Part shown: piece by piece, positions 47,494 through 59,492 of the stretch
How positions within the stretch are numbered: position 1 is the stretch's first letter
Layout of the letters: every line of letters begins with the position of its first letter
The notes under the pieces: model-generated
Told to the model about the DNA's origin: nothing
What the model saw: only the letters and a program-made list of their open reading frames with translations
The model's database searches: none
NCBI GenBank assembly: GCA_014529385.2
Contig: CM043958.1
Coordinates: 88,927,025-88,991,024, forward strand
Source of the DNA: Adiantum capillus-veneris
Taxonomy: Eukaryota; Streptophyta; Polypodiopsida; Polypodiales; Pteridaceae
Length of the DNA stretch: 64,000 nt
Reading direction: 5' to 3'
Position numbers and translations under genes: made by a program

Positions 47494-48404
47494 TGTTAGC
47501 AGAGCAAGCTAACCCATGTAACATTTTTCGGGAGCTTCATTGTAAAAACACTTATTTTGATAAATTGGGAATATTGTAACTCCTATTTGATGAGTGGATA
47601 TTGTAATCTATGAGCCGGAGCTACAAGCTTCCAAATTGGATCAGTTAATCCTTAGTTAGAGCTCCCAGATGATTAGTATTTGACCTAAGTAACTTTGGCT
47701 AAGGTATAAAAGCCAAATTTATAAAGTTATTAATAAGTTTTTGTATAAGAAATACACAGCGTGAGCTTACGGCGCTCAATTCTCTCCTTCTCCTACTTCT
47801 ATCTCCCTTGTCGATTGTCACATTGCAGTGTCATCTGTTGCGTTGCAACCACAGGTAAGAGCTCAACGCATTGACATAAACATACCATGATAATTCATAG
47901 ATTTTGATGTCGCCAAGACCTACGGCCTAATTTCATCATATGTAGAAATTTAAGCTAGGAAGTCACAAAGTAAGTATAGGCGGGGTATTGGGGCATGATT
48001 GCTAAGCATTTAGATGCATTCGGGATCAGAAACAACTAGGTCAAAATCTCACTACTCTTAATAATCACATTTTTTGCACTTCATCGAAAGTGAGATGTGA
48101 GACCATAAGCATGTGTGCTTAGGTCTTATATACTTTTCCTAGAAGTTTCATAGCATTTGGATATCGTTTGATGTTGTAACAATCATGGTTTGTTTGCCAA
48201 TTAGTGACTAGCTTTTGATGACTTAGGTCATTTGAGTGTAGCTTGTGTTAGATGTGAGTTGTCTATTGTTTTCCAAGAGATTGACACCTCTTGTAGACTC
48301 CATGCACTAGTCGATTTAGCTTCGTCCCATGGATTGACAATTATGTTCGTGGTTCTCACTATGTCTGTAATAAGATAAGAGTGAGGTAAGGATACCCATC
48401 CACA
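47494..48404 (+). repeat. 3' LTR of element D (911 bp)
   Basis: Pairs with 38358-39264. The differences include small indels, so D's insertion is old relative to copia F. Confidence 0.9.
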
Positions 48405-50105
48405 CTGTAGGTGAAATAAATTCTCTTTTTAGGGAACTTCATATTGGTAGCCATGTGGTTGAACCATGGTGCCCCTAGGATAACATCCTCATGTTGGAGA
48501 GGGGAGGTGAAAAAATCCTCTTTGTCAACATAGCTTTGGACATGAAACCTCAATTTCCCAATCAAGGGAGTAACGGAGGCTTGTTGTCCCTTGAAAGATC
48601 CATTAGCAATCACAATATCTCCCATCTCAAATGCTTGTATGCCCAACTTAGTGGCCAACTTCATTGATATGAAGTTGTAAGTAGAGCTTGTGTCAAAAAG
48701 GATAAAGGCATCATGCTCCCTCACCTTTCCCCAAGCATAAGAAAGTGACGATCCTTTGCAATGAATATCCTCTTTTGGAGCTTTGACCATGGAATCTCTA
48801 GGAGTCTCATTGCGTGAATTGCTTTTGGGGCAAGAACGATAGCCATGTCCTTGCTCTCCACACTCGAAACATTTATGTTCTTTGCAAAAAGCTTCTAACT
48901 TATAACAAGAGAGTTTATTTTTACCTCCTTTCTCCTTGGTCTTGTTGTTGTTGTTGTTGCTAGAATTGCCTTAGGAAGAGTTTTGAGCATTTTTCTTCCC
49001 TCTAGGTTCATTTCGTTCTTTAGTTTCTATGGGCTTAAAATTCCTTTCATCCCCTTGTCGGAAACTGATTCGTGAAGCAACCATAGTATGGTGAATCACC
49101 TCAATGATGCTCTTAGGCCTTTGAAAGTTGACATACTCGGTCATATCTTCCGGTAGTCCCGCACAAAATTGTTGTTTTTGTTCGGCAAAGTCTATCTTTT
49201 GGTAGACAATATCCTTGAGATGTAAATCCCAAAACTTGTCCACATACTTGTGGATAGACTCTTTGGGAGTTAGCTTCAAACTTTGCCATTTGGTGTCGCT
49301 TGCAAGAAACTGCTTCATTATTATGAAAACTCATAGAGCTTTATATGTCTTGGGATCTTTGCCATTACCTCGTATACTAGCCAACCATTGTGAAACATAC
49401 TTTTGAAAATGCATAGCTCTCATCTCCAAAGGCCGTATCAAATTGTTGGATGAAGGCCAAAACTTTGTTCGTAGCACCAAAGGTGCCATCATAGGTGAGA
49501 AAAGAGATGCTCTTTCCTCCCTCCTTTAACTTCTTAAGCTTGTAGGACCTTTTCTAGGAAGCATAGGATTTGCGATGTCCTCCACTCTTGTATTCTCTAA
49601 GAGAAAAATCGATGCTTTCATCGAAAGAGGAGGAAGATGATGAAGATGGACAAGAGGGTGACCTCTTTCTCGCCTTTTTCTTCTTTTGATTCCTCTCTTC
49701 CCTCTCAGGATGACAAGGAGAAGGACTATATAACGATCATTTCCTCTTGGGAGGAGTTGGTGATCGTCAAGACCGCCGTCTTTATGGAGCCACATCCTCC
49801 AACAAATTTGGAGATTCACTTCTTTCTCATTCATATGGTTCTTCCTCTTCTCTCACTGGAGAGAGTCTTCTTTTGGAAGTCTCTACAAGAGGCTTCCTAA
49901 GCTCTCTCTCCTCTTGGGGAGTTTAGAGAATCCCATGAGTGCGAAGTTGTTGGTTAACTTTGTCTTGCAAGGCAGGGTTGCCCATAGCTTGTTGCAGCCT
50001 AGTAACAAGATAGTTCACAAACATGGGTGCATCATTAGTAGAACCTTCATGTGCAAAATCAAAGTTTTCAATATTCATTCTACTCTCTTTATTATTGTCA
50101 GCCAT
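48405..50105 (-). pseudogene. Element C (gypsy) gag and protease, segment 3
   Basis: Gag starts MADNNKESRMNIENFDF at 50105 and continues NDAPMFVNYLVTRLQQAMGN. A Ser/Lys-rich linker is frameshifted (49834-49526). The gag domain at 49318-48971 has ESIHKYVDKFWDLHL and QKQQFCAGLPEDM. The knuckle near 48830-48875 is CFECGEQGHGYRSC, with all CCHC ligands kept. The protease at 48790-48405 reads FILFDTSSTYNFISMKLATK, where D-T-G has become DTS, then HEDVILGAPWFN. It stops where element D enters and resumes at 38357. Confidence 0.88.
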
Positions 50106-50492
50106 ACTAACTAAATTTATATCTATGCTACTTTGTGCTTTGGCAACTCAAAACTTTAGTTGCTACTCTTCTTTACTTTTGAAAATTAGCTCTCAAGTAG
50201 CCACATCCATGGTTTAGAGACCGTTGATTGCAAAGAGTAGTAGAGAGGGTCTAACATTGCTCGGTTGATTATGGTTCTTGTTGAGCTTGCTAATAGCTCA
50301 ATAATGGTTAAGCCAAAGGCAAGCCCCAAAAGACACGATTATTAAGTCTATAGTTCCCAAAAGTATATCTTGAACTAATTTATTTTCGATCAGGACAATA
50401 AATCCCTATCCCACTTACACTCTTGCAATGAATAGATCCAGTCTTTCATGGACAATTTAAGAACCTATCTTCTTAATCAAGAAAAGAGAAAC

Positions 50493-50510
50493 CAATAGCT
50501 CTCATACCAA
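50493..50510 (-). other. Primer-binding site of element C
   Basis: The minus strand reads TTGGTATGAGAGCTATTGG, abutting the LTR end TTCTGCTACA at 50511. It is an initiator-Met type site, one base offset as in element B. Confidence 0.7.
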
Positions 50511-50666
50511 TGTAGCAGAATATGGCTATAACATTGATTGTAGTGGAATTAAAGTAACAATAGTGAGCATTTCCTTAAGAGAATCCTTAAAGAGCATAAG
50601 GAGATCACTTGATCAAAGGTAGCAAAATGAACATTATACCTAATTAGCTTGGCATGAATAATACTT

Positions 50667-50711
<45 letters not shown>

Positions 50712-52555
50712 AGAGAAATCACCAACACTTGAGGACCAGATTTACTTGGAGCCGGTCCTTTCTCCAAAAGGCTTTTGTGTTATAGATTCTCCCATGAAGA
50801 GAGACTTGGTACAATACATGCTTTGTGTCCTTGAGACCTTGTTGATGCAATGAAGATAGTAAACTTCATGCAACAAAGTTATTCCCGTAACTACCTTGCA
50901 AAAACATTAACTTGTGCACGACCTCAATCCCAAGACTTCAAACACCTTCAAAGGTGGAAAGAGCTAGTAGGGAGTGAGGGAAGGGAAGAGGAAGAAGATA
51001 TAGCATACGGGAGAGAAGTAGTTTCCTCTCATATCATTACTCATAGAGCATAGCATAGCATAGTAATGAAGATGAAGAAGATGGTAAGCATTGCTTTGAA
51101 GCACGACTCTTGGTTAGATTTGGATTCCATAGCCAAGAGATGTTGGTGTAGGCTCTCTACTTCTCAAGCTTGGAGAAGGAGAGGGAGTTCTCTCTCAACA
51201 GAACGAGAGTGTGTGTGAGTGTGGTATAATGGGCTAAATAGAGAGCCCTAGCCTTGCCTTGGTGTAACATTTAATGGCCTAGTAACTTGTGTGTAGCGGA
51301 AAATAGCATGAACATAGTGAGCATTTCATTAGAATAGATTCCTAATGAGATTAACAAGAGTGCTTGGGTGGAGAAAGCAACAAAAAGAATAACTCCTAGT
51401 TAGATACCATGAACAATACTTCAAAAGAGAGAGAAATTAAGCAATTGACAACATTTGAGGACCGGATTTGCATGGAGCCGGTCCCCCCTCCAAACTACTT
51501 TGTATTATGGTTTCTCCCATCAAGAGAGACATTTTACAATACAATTTCTTGTGTTCCTTCAATACTAGCTAGTGCAATGAAGATGGAAACTTCATGCACT
51601 AAGCAAAACACTTCTCAAACACAACATCAATTCCCTCACGGTCTCAGACCCAAGACCTCACACACCTTCAAAGATGGTGAGAGCTAGCGGGGTATGAGAG
51701 TAGATTGAGAGGAAGAAGGAGTATTCTTACGAGAAAGATGTACATCTCCTCACATAATCGCTCATATTAGCATAGCTTAGCTTAGTAATTAGCATGGTAG
51801 AGGAGATGAGCATGCATTGAAGCTTGGCTCTTGGTTGGATTTGCATCACAAAGCCAAGAGTTGTTGGTGTAGGCCTCCCTTCTCACAAGCTTGGAGTAGG
51901 TGGTAAGCTTTCCATTAAAGCTTGAGAAGGAGAGAGAGTCTTCTTTGCTTCACACATGAGATTGTGTGAGTGTGTGTGTGTGTTGATAATGCCTTCTAAA
52001 AGTCAGCCCCCTCTCTCTCTCTTGGTCGACCCCCCTTCCAATTTTCTCTTGCTACAGTCCTATTGGACCTCCCCAGGCCTAGCCAATGGGAATTAAGCAG
52101 TATAAGTGATAGCCTTCTGACATGTGTCCCCCTTTCCCCTTTTGTGAGAGCTTTAGGTAATTATTTAATTCAACTAAACTCTCATTGGACCCCTTTGCCT
52201 CCTGGCCAATAGGAATTAGGAAAGACATTGGGCTGCCGAATGCTCATTGGTCCCCCTGGGAGACTATCCAATAGTCTTCTAGAGATCTTAATTCTTATTG
52301 GTTCTTTTATTAAGTGTTTTTAAATTAATTAAACTAGATTTATTGTAGCCTAATTCTCATTGGTCCACCTCCAAGGCCATCCAATAGGAATTTGGTACAC
52401 CTTGTGGGCATCTGGGCTAGGGAGCTGACATGTGTCCCTCATTCCCTTTGTGTAAAGGGAGCTTGTGTGTGTGTGAGAGAGAGATTTTCTCTCTCACCCC
52501 CTACTTGCAAGGCTCGCCCCCTCCTATGTAGGGATGGATGAAGACTTTTGGGGCA

Positions 52556-52816
52556 TGAAGGGGAGGAGCTGGGAGCACAACGGAAGAAGAATACGCACGC
52601 ACACACTCACACACACACCACCATAGCCACACACACAGGTTGCAAGGGGAGAGCCAGCGTACTGTGTGCCCCCTTTCTTTCTTCTCTTATCTTATGCACT
52701 AAGGCACAATACACATTGTACTTAGTGTTAGTGGCTCACACAAGTGTATAGCTGTACACTTAGGGTTAGTGGCAGTTAGTGATGGGCGGTCGGCCACATG
52801 GCCATTAAACCTAACA
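52556..52816 (-). repeat. 3' LTR of copia F (261 bp)
   Basis: Pairs with 58023-58287 and includes a CACACA-rich stretch. On - it begins TGTTAGGTTTAATGGCC. Confidence 0.93.
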
Positions 52817-52830
52817 TTCTCCCACTTGAT
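52817..52830 (-). other. Polypurine tract of copia F
   Basis: The minus strand reads CATCAAGTGGGAGAA then TGTTAGG, the typical copia plus-strand primer just before the 3' LTR. Confidence 0.8.
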
Positions 52831-52871
52831 GGCCAATGTGGGAGACTATAAGAATGGAAGAGAACCACTCT

Positions 52872-55800
52872 TCACCCAATGCCCATCAACTCACGACAGT
52901 GCTGAAACTGATGGCTGGAGAGACTCTTAGTGAGTGCATCTGCTGTGTTTTTTGACGTAGGAATCTTCACTAAATCAAGGCTCTTGTTTGCCAGGAATTC
53001 ACGAATGAAGTGATAACGCACATCAATGTGTTTCGTTCTAGAATGAAACACTGGATTGTTTGCCAAGGCAATAGCACTCTGACTGTCACAATGAAGAACT
53101 GGTGTACACTACTCCAATCCAAGATCTTTCACTAGGCGAGCAAGCCAAATAGCTTCTTGCATGCTTCACTCAATGCAACATACTCTGCCTCTGTGGTAGA
53201 AATGGATGTACAATCTTGAAGAACACATCTCCAAGAAATAGTAGAACCAGCAAATGTGTAAATCCAACCTGTTGTTGATTTACGACTGTCAATATAGCCT
53301 GCATAGTCACTGTCTACAAATCCCTGAATGGATGACTCTTCACGACCATAGCATAACTGTCTATCTGCAGTGCCACTCAAGTATCTGAGAATCGACTTGA
53401 CATCATCCGAAAGCTTTTTACCATGGTTAGACATAAATTTGCTGACAACTCCCGCTGCATGTGCAATGTCAGGTCTTGTAGCCACCATGGCATACATGAG
53501 ACTACCACAAGCTGAAGCATAAGGAATTTTAGCCATCGCAGCTTTTTCCTCAACAGATTTGGAACAATCATTCTTGCTAAGTTTCAAATATGTAGGCAAT
53601 AGAGTACTCAAGGCCTTCCCCTTCTGCATGTTGAAACGATCAAGAACCTTATGCACATACTCTTTTTGACAAAAGGTACAACAACCTCTTCTTACGATCA
53701 CCAGTAATGCGCATACCCAAATGTGATTGGCTTCACCCAAATCTTTCATGTCGAATTGACTTTTCAGCTTGGTTTTCAAGTCAGCAATGTCCTTCTTAGA
53801 ATGACCAGCAATAAGCATGTCATCTACATAAAGGGTAAGCATAATAAGCTGTCCATTTGGTTTTCTTTTCACGTAAAGACATGGATCCTCATTAGTACGC
53901 TTATAGCCTAGGGAACGCATAAATGCATCAAACTTTTGATACCATTGTCTGGACGATTACTTCAAGCCATAGAGACTTTTCAGAAGCTTACATACCAAAT
54001 GTTCCTTGCCCTTGAGCACAAACCCTTCAGGTTGCTACATATAAATCTCTTCCTCAAGATCACCATGTAAGAAATCTATAATGAAATCCATTTGATCAAG
54101 GTCCATATCTTTAGTGGCAACCAAAACAAGCAACATTCTTAGTGTCGTCATCTTGACCACTGGAGAAAATATTTCCTGGAAATCTACATCATATTCTTGC
54201 TTGAAACCTTTGGCCACTAAACGAGCTTTGTAATTCTCAACATTGGATGCAATCTTCTTCTTGTAAACCCATTTACAAGGCAAAGCTTTCCTATCTTTTG
54301 GCAATGGAACAAGTTCCCATGTTTTGTTCTTTGCAATACTGGATAGCTCCCTGTTCATAGCATGTTCCCACTGAACCTTATCATTGGCTAGCATAGCCTC
54401 TTTGTAACAAGAAGGCTCACCACTATCTGTCAGCAACACAAAGTCCACGCCTGGAACAAACCATTCTGGCGCGGATGTGAGACTCTTTGAGATCTCCTCG
54501 GCTGATCAGAGCTTGTACTAGCCTGTGTAGTAATTGGCTCTGGAGCTATCTATGCAGGAGGTGATACATCGAAAAATGTCACTTTTCGAAATTCAACCTC
54601 TTTTGTTGGCTGCCTATGCATCTTGGTCTCATTGAAGACAACATCACTGCTATAGATTACTAATCGACTTTCCGGATCCCATAAACGATAGCCAAATTGA
54701 CCATCTACACCATAGCCAATAAAGATGCATTTCCTGGACTTAGGGTCAAGCTTAGCACACAACTCCTTGGGTACATGTGCATAAGCTTCGCAGCCAAATG
54801 TATGGAGTTTTTCATAAGACAACTTATGTCTTGACCAAACTCCAAAGGTACACAAAACTGTAATGAAGCATGTGGTGATCTATTGATCAAATACATAGCA
54901 GTGTATAATGCTTCAGCCCAAAACGCTTGCGGTAAATTAGCCTGTGATAGCATAGACATAATCCTCTCTTGGATGGTCCTATTCATTCGTTCGGCAACAC
55001 CATTTTGTGCAGGAGTATAAGGAGATGTAAACTCGCGCTTAATTGCCCTACTTGAATAGAAGTCTGTAAACTCTTTGGAGACATATTCTCCACCATTGTC
55101 TGAGCGTAAAGCTTTCAACTTATGTTCAGACTGAGTTTCCACACTAGATAAGAACTTTTTGAAACAAGAAAAAGTCTCATCTTTAGACTTCATGGCATAA
55201 ACCCAGACATGTCGTGTTGCATTGTCAATGAATGTAACATAATAACACGCACTGCCATGGGATTTAGAAGGCATAGGCCCACATAAATCACTATGCACAA
55301 GCTCTAAGGGCTTTCTTTCTTTGTCAAAAGACTATGTACGATGTGCTCGTGTTTGCTTACCATATTGACAGTGTTCACAAAAGGGAAAATAAAAAAATGA
55401 TAAAGACGGTAAGTAGCCCAAACGAGAAACAGTTTCCATTCCCTTCTTTGACATATGACCTAACCGGCTATGCCACAAAGCAACAATTGGCAGCTCGGTT
55501 ACAGAAAGAACATTGTTCTTGTCATATACATAAAGAGGATAAAGTGTACCAACTTTAGAACCATGGGCTAAAATAAGATGACCTTTCGCAATACGCCAAG
55601 ACTGCTAATGAAAAGTGATTTTGTAACCCAAGTCATCAAGACGTCCAACCGAAATCAAATTTCGTGTCAAAGCTGGAACATGACGCACATTATGTATGGT
55701 AAACCTCACCCCATTTGCCATAACCATAGCAATATCACCTATGTCCACAATGTCACAAGAGTAGCTATCACCTAGCGTAACAGTGCATCATATGTAGTAA

Positions 55801-56863
55801 ACCAATATGTATGAGGTGTGACATGCAATGAAGTGCCCGAATCAAGAATCCATGTATAGGACACTTCACCACTAACAAGTATCTCTGCTGGCATAGAACT
55901 CTGCAAAGATGGAGTTTCTTGTGCATCATAAAATACATCATTATTTTCAGTCAACATATTGATGTCTTGTGCATCACAATCATCTTGCACTATGTTCAAT
56001 TCTTCAATCTTAACCGAACTCTTTGGTTTCTCCTCTTTATTATCATTGTCTTTGCCTTTTCCTTTACCTTTGTCACGCTTCCAAGCATAACAATCCTTCT
56101 TTATGTGACCAAACTTATCACAATAATGGCATTGAACATTGTGACGACCAGGAGACTTTGATCTACCCTTTGAAGCATCTCTATTGCCCTCTTTCTTGGA
56201 TTTACGATTCCAAGAATGACCTTTACATTGTTTTCCATCCTTTTCCACATAATGAGCTTCACCATGATGCGAGCTATCCATAGCCTTGTGGCACATTTCC
56301 TCTGACAAAAGAGAACTAGTGACATCAATGTACACTAGCGTACCATTAGGAGCAGAGTTACTGACAGCTGTGCAAAAGATATCCCATGAGGGTGGCAACG
56401 AACAAAGCAAGAAGATTTCTTTCATCTCATCATCAATATTGATCCGTTGTGCACGAATCTAGGCAAATAGAGAATCAAAGTCATTAATATGACTGGCAAC
56501 ACTGGCTGACTCCTTCATGCGAAGGTTAAACAGTTTTTGCATCATGAAAACCTTATTACTTGCCGTATCCTTTTCATAAGTGTTGCATAACTTTTGCCAT
56601 AAAGCATAGGCAGATTCACATTCTAGCACTGAAAAGTACACTGACTCAGCAAGGTGCAATCTAATAGTAGATCTGCATAGCTCATCAAGCTCCTCCCATT
56701 GAAACTGAGTCAAATTCATCTCTTCAGTCCGTGTTGCATAAATAATAGGCAATTCCTGTTTCTTTTGGACAAGCACATCTTGCATCTGATTCTTCCAAAG
56801 CTGAAAATTAGTTCCATCAAACTTCTTTATGTCATAAATGTCACGGTCTTTGCTAGTAGACAT
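52872..56863 (-). pseudogene. Copia F gag-pol polyprotein, frameshifted
   Basis: Gag begins MSTSKDRDIYDIKKFDGTNF at 56863 and breaks at 56459. The next frame (56425-55772) has the knuckle CHYCDKFGHIKKDC and protease WILDSGTSLHVTPHTYW with the D-S-G triad intact. Pre-integrase finger CEHCQYGKQTRAH is near 55360. Integrase (55298-54705) shows MHSDLCGPM, LRSDNGGEYVS and NGVAERMNRTIQER, the D-D-E set. RT (54448-54035, 53920-53400) has ARLVAKGFKQEYDVDF and intact LYVDDMLIAGH. RNase H has GFVDSDYAGYIDSRKSTTGW and TTEAEYVALSEACK, ending SKNTADALTKSL (52900). About five frame breaks or stops prevent one polyprotein. Functional residues are largely kept, consistent with recent death. Confidence 0.93.
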
Positions 56864-58022
56864 GGTGACAAAACTACCAAAAGATTCTGGGAAAATTTCG
56901 GCATAGTCTCCTTTGTATTTGGGACTATGTCAACCAAAATACGAGACAAAATGACCAAGTATGTCACTCACAAAGCATAGAAGAGAGCAATGCCTCTCAA
57001 AAGACCAACTGAGGCGCATAAACAGTCAAGCTGACCATAGACTGCCAACTCGATGTCAAAAGCACCTATACCACTCTATACATGTCCTATGGCAAGGCCT
57101 CCGAAGGGATGCTCCAGCTACCTGTATCATTAAAGGTATCTCCACATTTGAGAATACCCCAGCTCAATGAAAACCTCATGCTATCGAACCTCAACAACGT
57201 AGGTTATGCAGCAAAAACGTATAGCCAAGTCTTAGAAATGGCTATCTTCTGGACCAAGTCTCAGAAATGGCCGGGACTGCCATACTAGCCAAAAGATGGC
57301 TCCACAAAAGCATACAATGGTAGTATCCACAAAGACGTACAAGTCTGTCAAGACGCTCAAAGAGGTGTCAAAACCATGTGCCTGCAACTAAACATCCCTG
57401 CGAGGAGTCAATCCGCTCTCAAAAGAGCTCAAACACTATCAAAAGTATCAACATATGCATGTACGCATAAACAACTGCTCCCATTGGAACCATAATATCG
57501 CAAGCACTGAAACCTGTAGCATGTGAGTCGATGCCAATGTTGTAAGCCCAAAGCCGAAAGTGAGGTCAAGAAGCACAAAGAAAGCTAACCAAGCGGCTCT
57601 ATGTACCTGTACCTGTACCTGTACCTGTATCTATACCTGTAGTCAAAGAAGACAATGTTGTCAAGCTCCCACTCTATGTGTGTGTATGAGGCCACTCCGA
57701 AAGAGGCTACACACTCCCGAATGAGCCGTGGGCTCTCGTAGATGGAAGAGACTGCAACAATGGTACCTGTAATTGGCTATGGAATCACTGCAGCACAAAC
57801 TACCACAAGAGGGATGAAAATTTCAGCTCCTGAACCGTAGGTTGAATAGGGTGTTTGATGGCTCGAATGGCTCCGAAAGGGGGGTAAAACCTCAGGACAC
57901 CTGCTGGAAACACTCTCGGGAAGCTGAACTTGCCAATGGCGAAATAGGAATCCTGTTTGCACTCTTGAAAGTGCACGCGCATGCGGAAACGATTTCGGGA
58001 ATGAAACCACTGTGATACCAGA
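56864..58022 (-). other. Copia F leader (1.16 kb) with primer site and hexamer repeat
   Basis: Between the 5' LTR and the gag ATG. The primer-binding site TGGTATCACAGTGG (minus strand, about 58007-58020) lies two bases inside the LTR. A run of about six TACCTG-type hexamers lies at 57603-57642. No coding domain is seen. The leader is long for copia. Confidence 0.75.
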
Positions 58023-58287
58023 TGAAGGGGAGGAGCTGGGAGCACAACGGAAGAAGAATACACACGCACGCACACACTCACACATACACCACCATAGCCA
58101 CACACACAGGTTGCAGGGGGAGAGCCAACGTACTGTGTGCCCCCTTTCTTTCTTCTCTTATCTTATGCACTAAGGCACAATACACATTGTACTTAGTGTT
58201 AGTGGCTCACACAAGTGTATAGTTGTACACTTAGGGTCAGTGGCAGTTAGTGATGGGCGGCCGGCCACATGGCCATTAAACCTAACA
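58023..58287 (-). repeat. 5' LTR of copia F (265 bp)
   Basis: Pairs with 52556-52816. The last bases on - (CTCCCCTTCA) precede the primer site by two bases. Confidence 0.93.
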
Positions 58288-58863
58288 TGGCACACACAAA
58301 GCATCCAATTTCCCTAATGTTTGACCTTTGGACACAACCTTTGAATTTTGGAACCTTAGCATTTTGGAAGTCTTAATGGGCTGAACCTTAGGGTCTTTTA
58401 AGCCCATTGGTACACATAGCTCTTTTGGAGATGGCCCCCCCTTTGGATCCCTATTATGGCCGGCCTGCTAACTTAACCAATTTTCTATCTTTTTCTCCCC
58501 TGGCACTTCCTCATATTAAATGATCAGTTTAACATGAGAAAATCATTTAGGAGAATTAGATATTGATTATTATGACACCTTGGTCAACCCCTTTCTCTCT
58601 CTCGACTCTAGCTTGATCCCTATTGGCCCTTGCAAAGCTTGTTCAATCACAGGCTATGGTCATTGCAAGCAATAGGGGTAGCATTTGGACAAGTGTTGTT
58701 CTTTCCCCCTTTAAGACAAAGAACTTAATTAATTAACATGCATCTAAATTCTGATTAGACCTCCCTAAAGGCCATCCAATAGGATTCAAGCACACCACGA
58801 GGGCAACATGGGTAGGATCTTGACATGTGTCCTTATTGCCTCTTGAGTCTTGGGCTTGCCTTG

Positions 58864-58865
<2 letters not shown>

Positions 58866-58953
<88 letters not shown>
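58866..58953. repeat. (GT)n microsatellite
   Basis: About 44 uninterrupted GT units inside element C's LTR. Confidence 0.97.
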
Positions 58954-58956
<3 letters not shown>

Positions 58957-59025
58957 TCTATCTCATGCCCCTACCTTTAGGGCTCGTCCCCTCCTTTGTA
59001 GGGATCCTTTTTTACTTACACACCA

Positions 59026-59170
59026 CAAGCACCTTGGTCATTAAGCATGACAAGCACCTCAAGCACCTTGGTCATCAAGCATGACGAGCACCTCAAGCAC
59101 CTTAGTGATCAAGCACGGCAAGCACCTCAAGCACCTTAGTCAGCTCAATCACAATAAGCACCTCAAGCAT
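59026..59170. repeat. 34-bp minisatellite, about four units
   Basis: CAAGCACCTT recurs at 59026, 59060, 59094 and 59128, exactly 34 bp apart, with a CAAGCAYGRCRAGCACCT inner phrase. A partial fifth unit runs to about 59170. It lies inside element C's LTR. Confidence 0.92.
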
Positions 59171-59492
59171 AGGCCTAGCTTGCCTAAGGTCTAAAGTACC
59201 TAAAGGTCCTAGGTCTAAGGACTATTAATGCTAACCTTTGGAGGTCTTTAATGAAGCTAACCCTAAGGTCTTTTAAGCTCCATTACCTTCTCATTTATCT
59301 TTGGTAGACCATATCCCCTTTTGGACCCTTCACGAGATGTAGCCTTCTCTCCCTTTGGTCCCGTGGTGCTGAGATAGGTCTAAAAGCACATATCTGTATT
59401 CTAACTCTTGTTCCCATTTATTTTCCCACATTAAGTGATTAGTTCAATATGAGGAAATCATTTGCGATAGTTAGATATTAGATTTTATGACA

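Larger units (their letters stand above)
38358..48404 (+). mobile_element. LTR element D, non-autonomous, inserted in element C protease
   Basis: LTRs at 38358-39264 and 47494-48404 share TGTTAGCA starts and CATCCACA ends, with roughly one difference per ten bases in the stretch compared by eye. The primer site follows the first LTR and a G-rich polypurine tract precedes the second, so D runs on +. Removing D rejoins the protease of element C. Flanks ATGTG (38353-38357) and CTGTA (48405-48409) look like a decayed 5-bp duplication, since CTGTA is the version matching element B at the same codon. The 8.2-kb interior has gag-like and retropepsin-like pieces but no RT, RNase H or integrase that I can find. 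Confidence 0.88.
52556..58287 (-). mobile_element. Full-length Ty1/copia retrotransposon F, inserted in solo LTR E
   Basis: Short LTRs (52556-52816, 58023-58287) start TGAAGGGGAGGAGC and end AACCTAACA on +. They differ at about six or seven sites, the youngest-looking insertion here. Flanks GGGCA/TGGCA are a 5-bp duplication with one change. A Met-type primer site abuts the high-coordinate LTR and a polypurine tract the low one, so F runs on -. The polyprotein order is gag, protease, integrase, RT, RNase H, as in copia. A few frameshifts break it. Confidence 0.95.
51263..58577 (-). mobile_element. Solo LTR E (B-family), interrupted by copia F
   Basis: The + strand begins TGTAACATTTAATGGCC and ends TAGATATTGATTATTATGACA, the reverse of the B-family LTR. 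Without F it is about 1.58 kb. Flanks CCTTGG (51257-51262) and CCTTGG (58578-58583) are a perfect 6-bp match, so the target duplication is 5-6 bp. No internal gypsy sequence is attached, so this is a solo LTR. Confidence 0.9.
50511..59492 (-). repeat. 5' LTR of element C, split by solo LTR E (parts 50511-51262 and 58584-59492)
   Basis: The inner edge is TGTAGCAGAA at 50511. The outer edge is TTTTATGACA at 59492, i.e. TGTCATAAAATCTAATATC on -, clearly related to the B-family LTR start. The net length is about 1.66 kb after removing E and F and one target copy. It carries a GA microsatellite (50671-50707), a long GT run and a 34-bp minisatellite. The outside flank is the gag of element G, so C was inserted there. 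Confidence 0.85.

Noticed and set aside
58827-59084. Cys-Val repeat ORF
   Set aside because: It is a (GT)n run in element C's LTR.
59026-59170. Short regular repeats as CRISPR
   Set aside because: Units are contiguous 34-bp tandem copies with no unique spacers.
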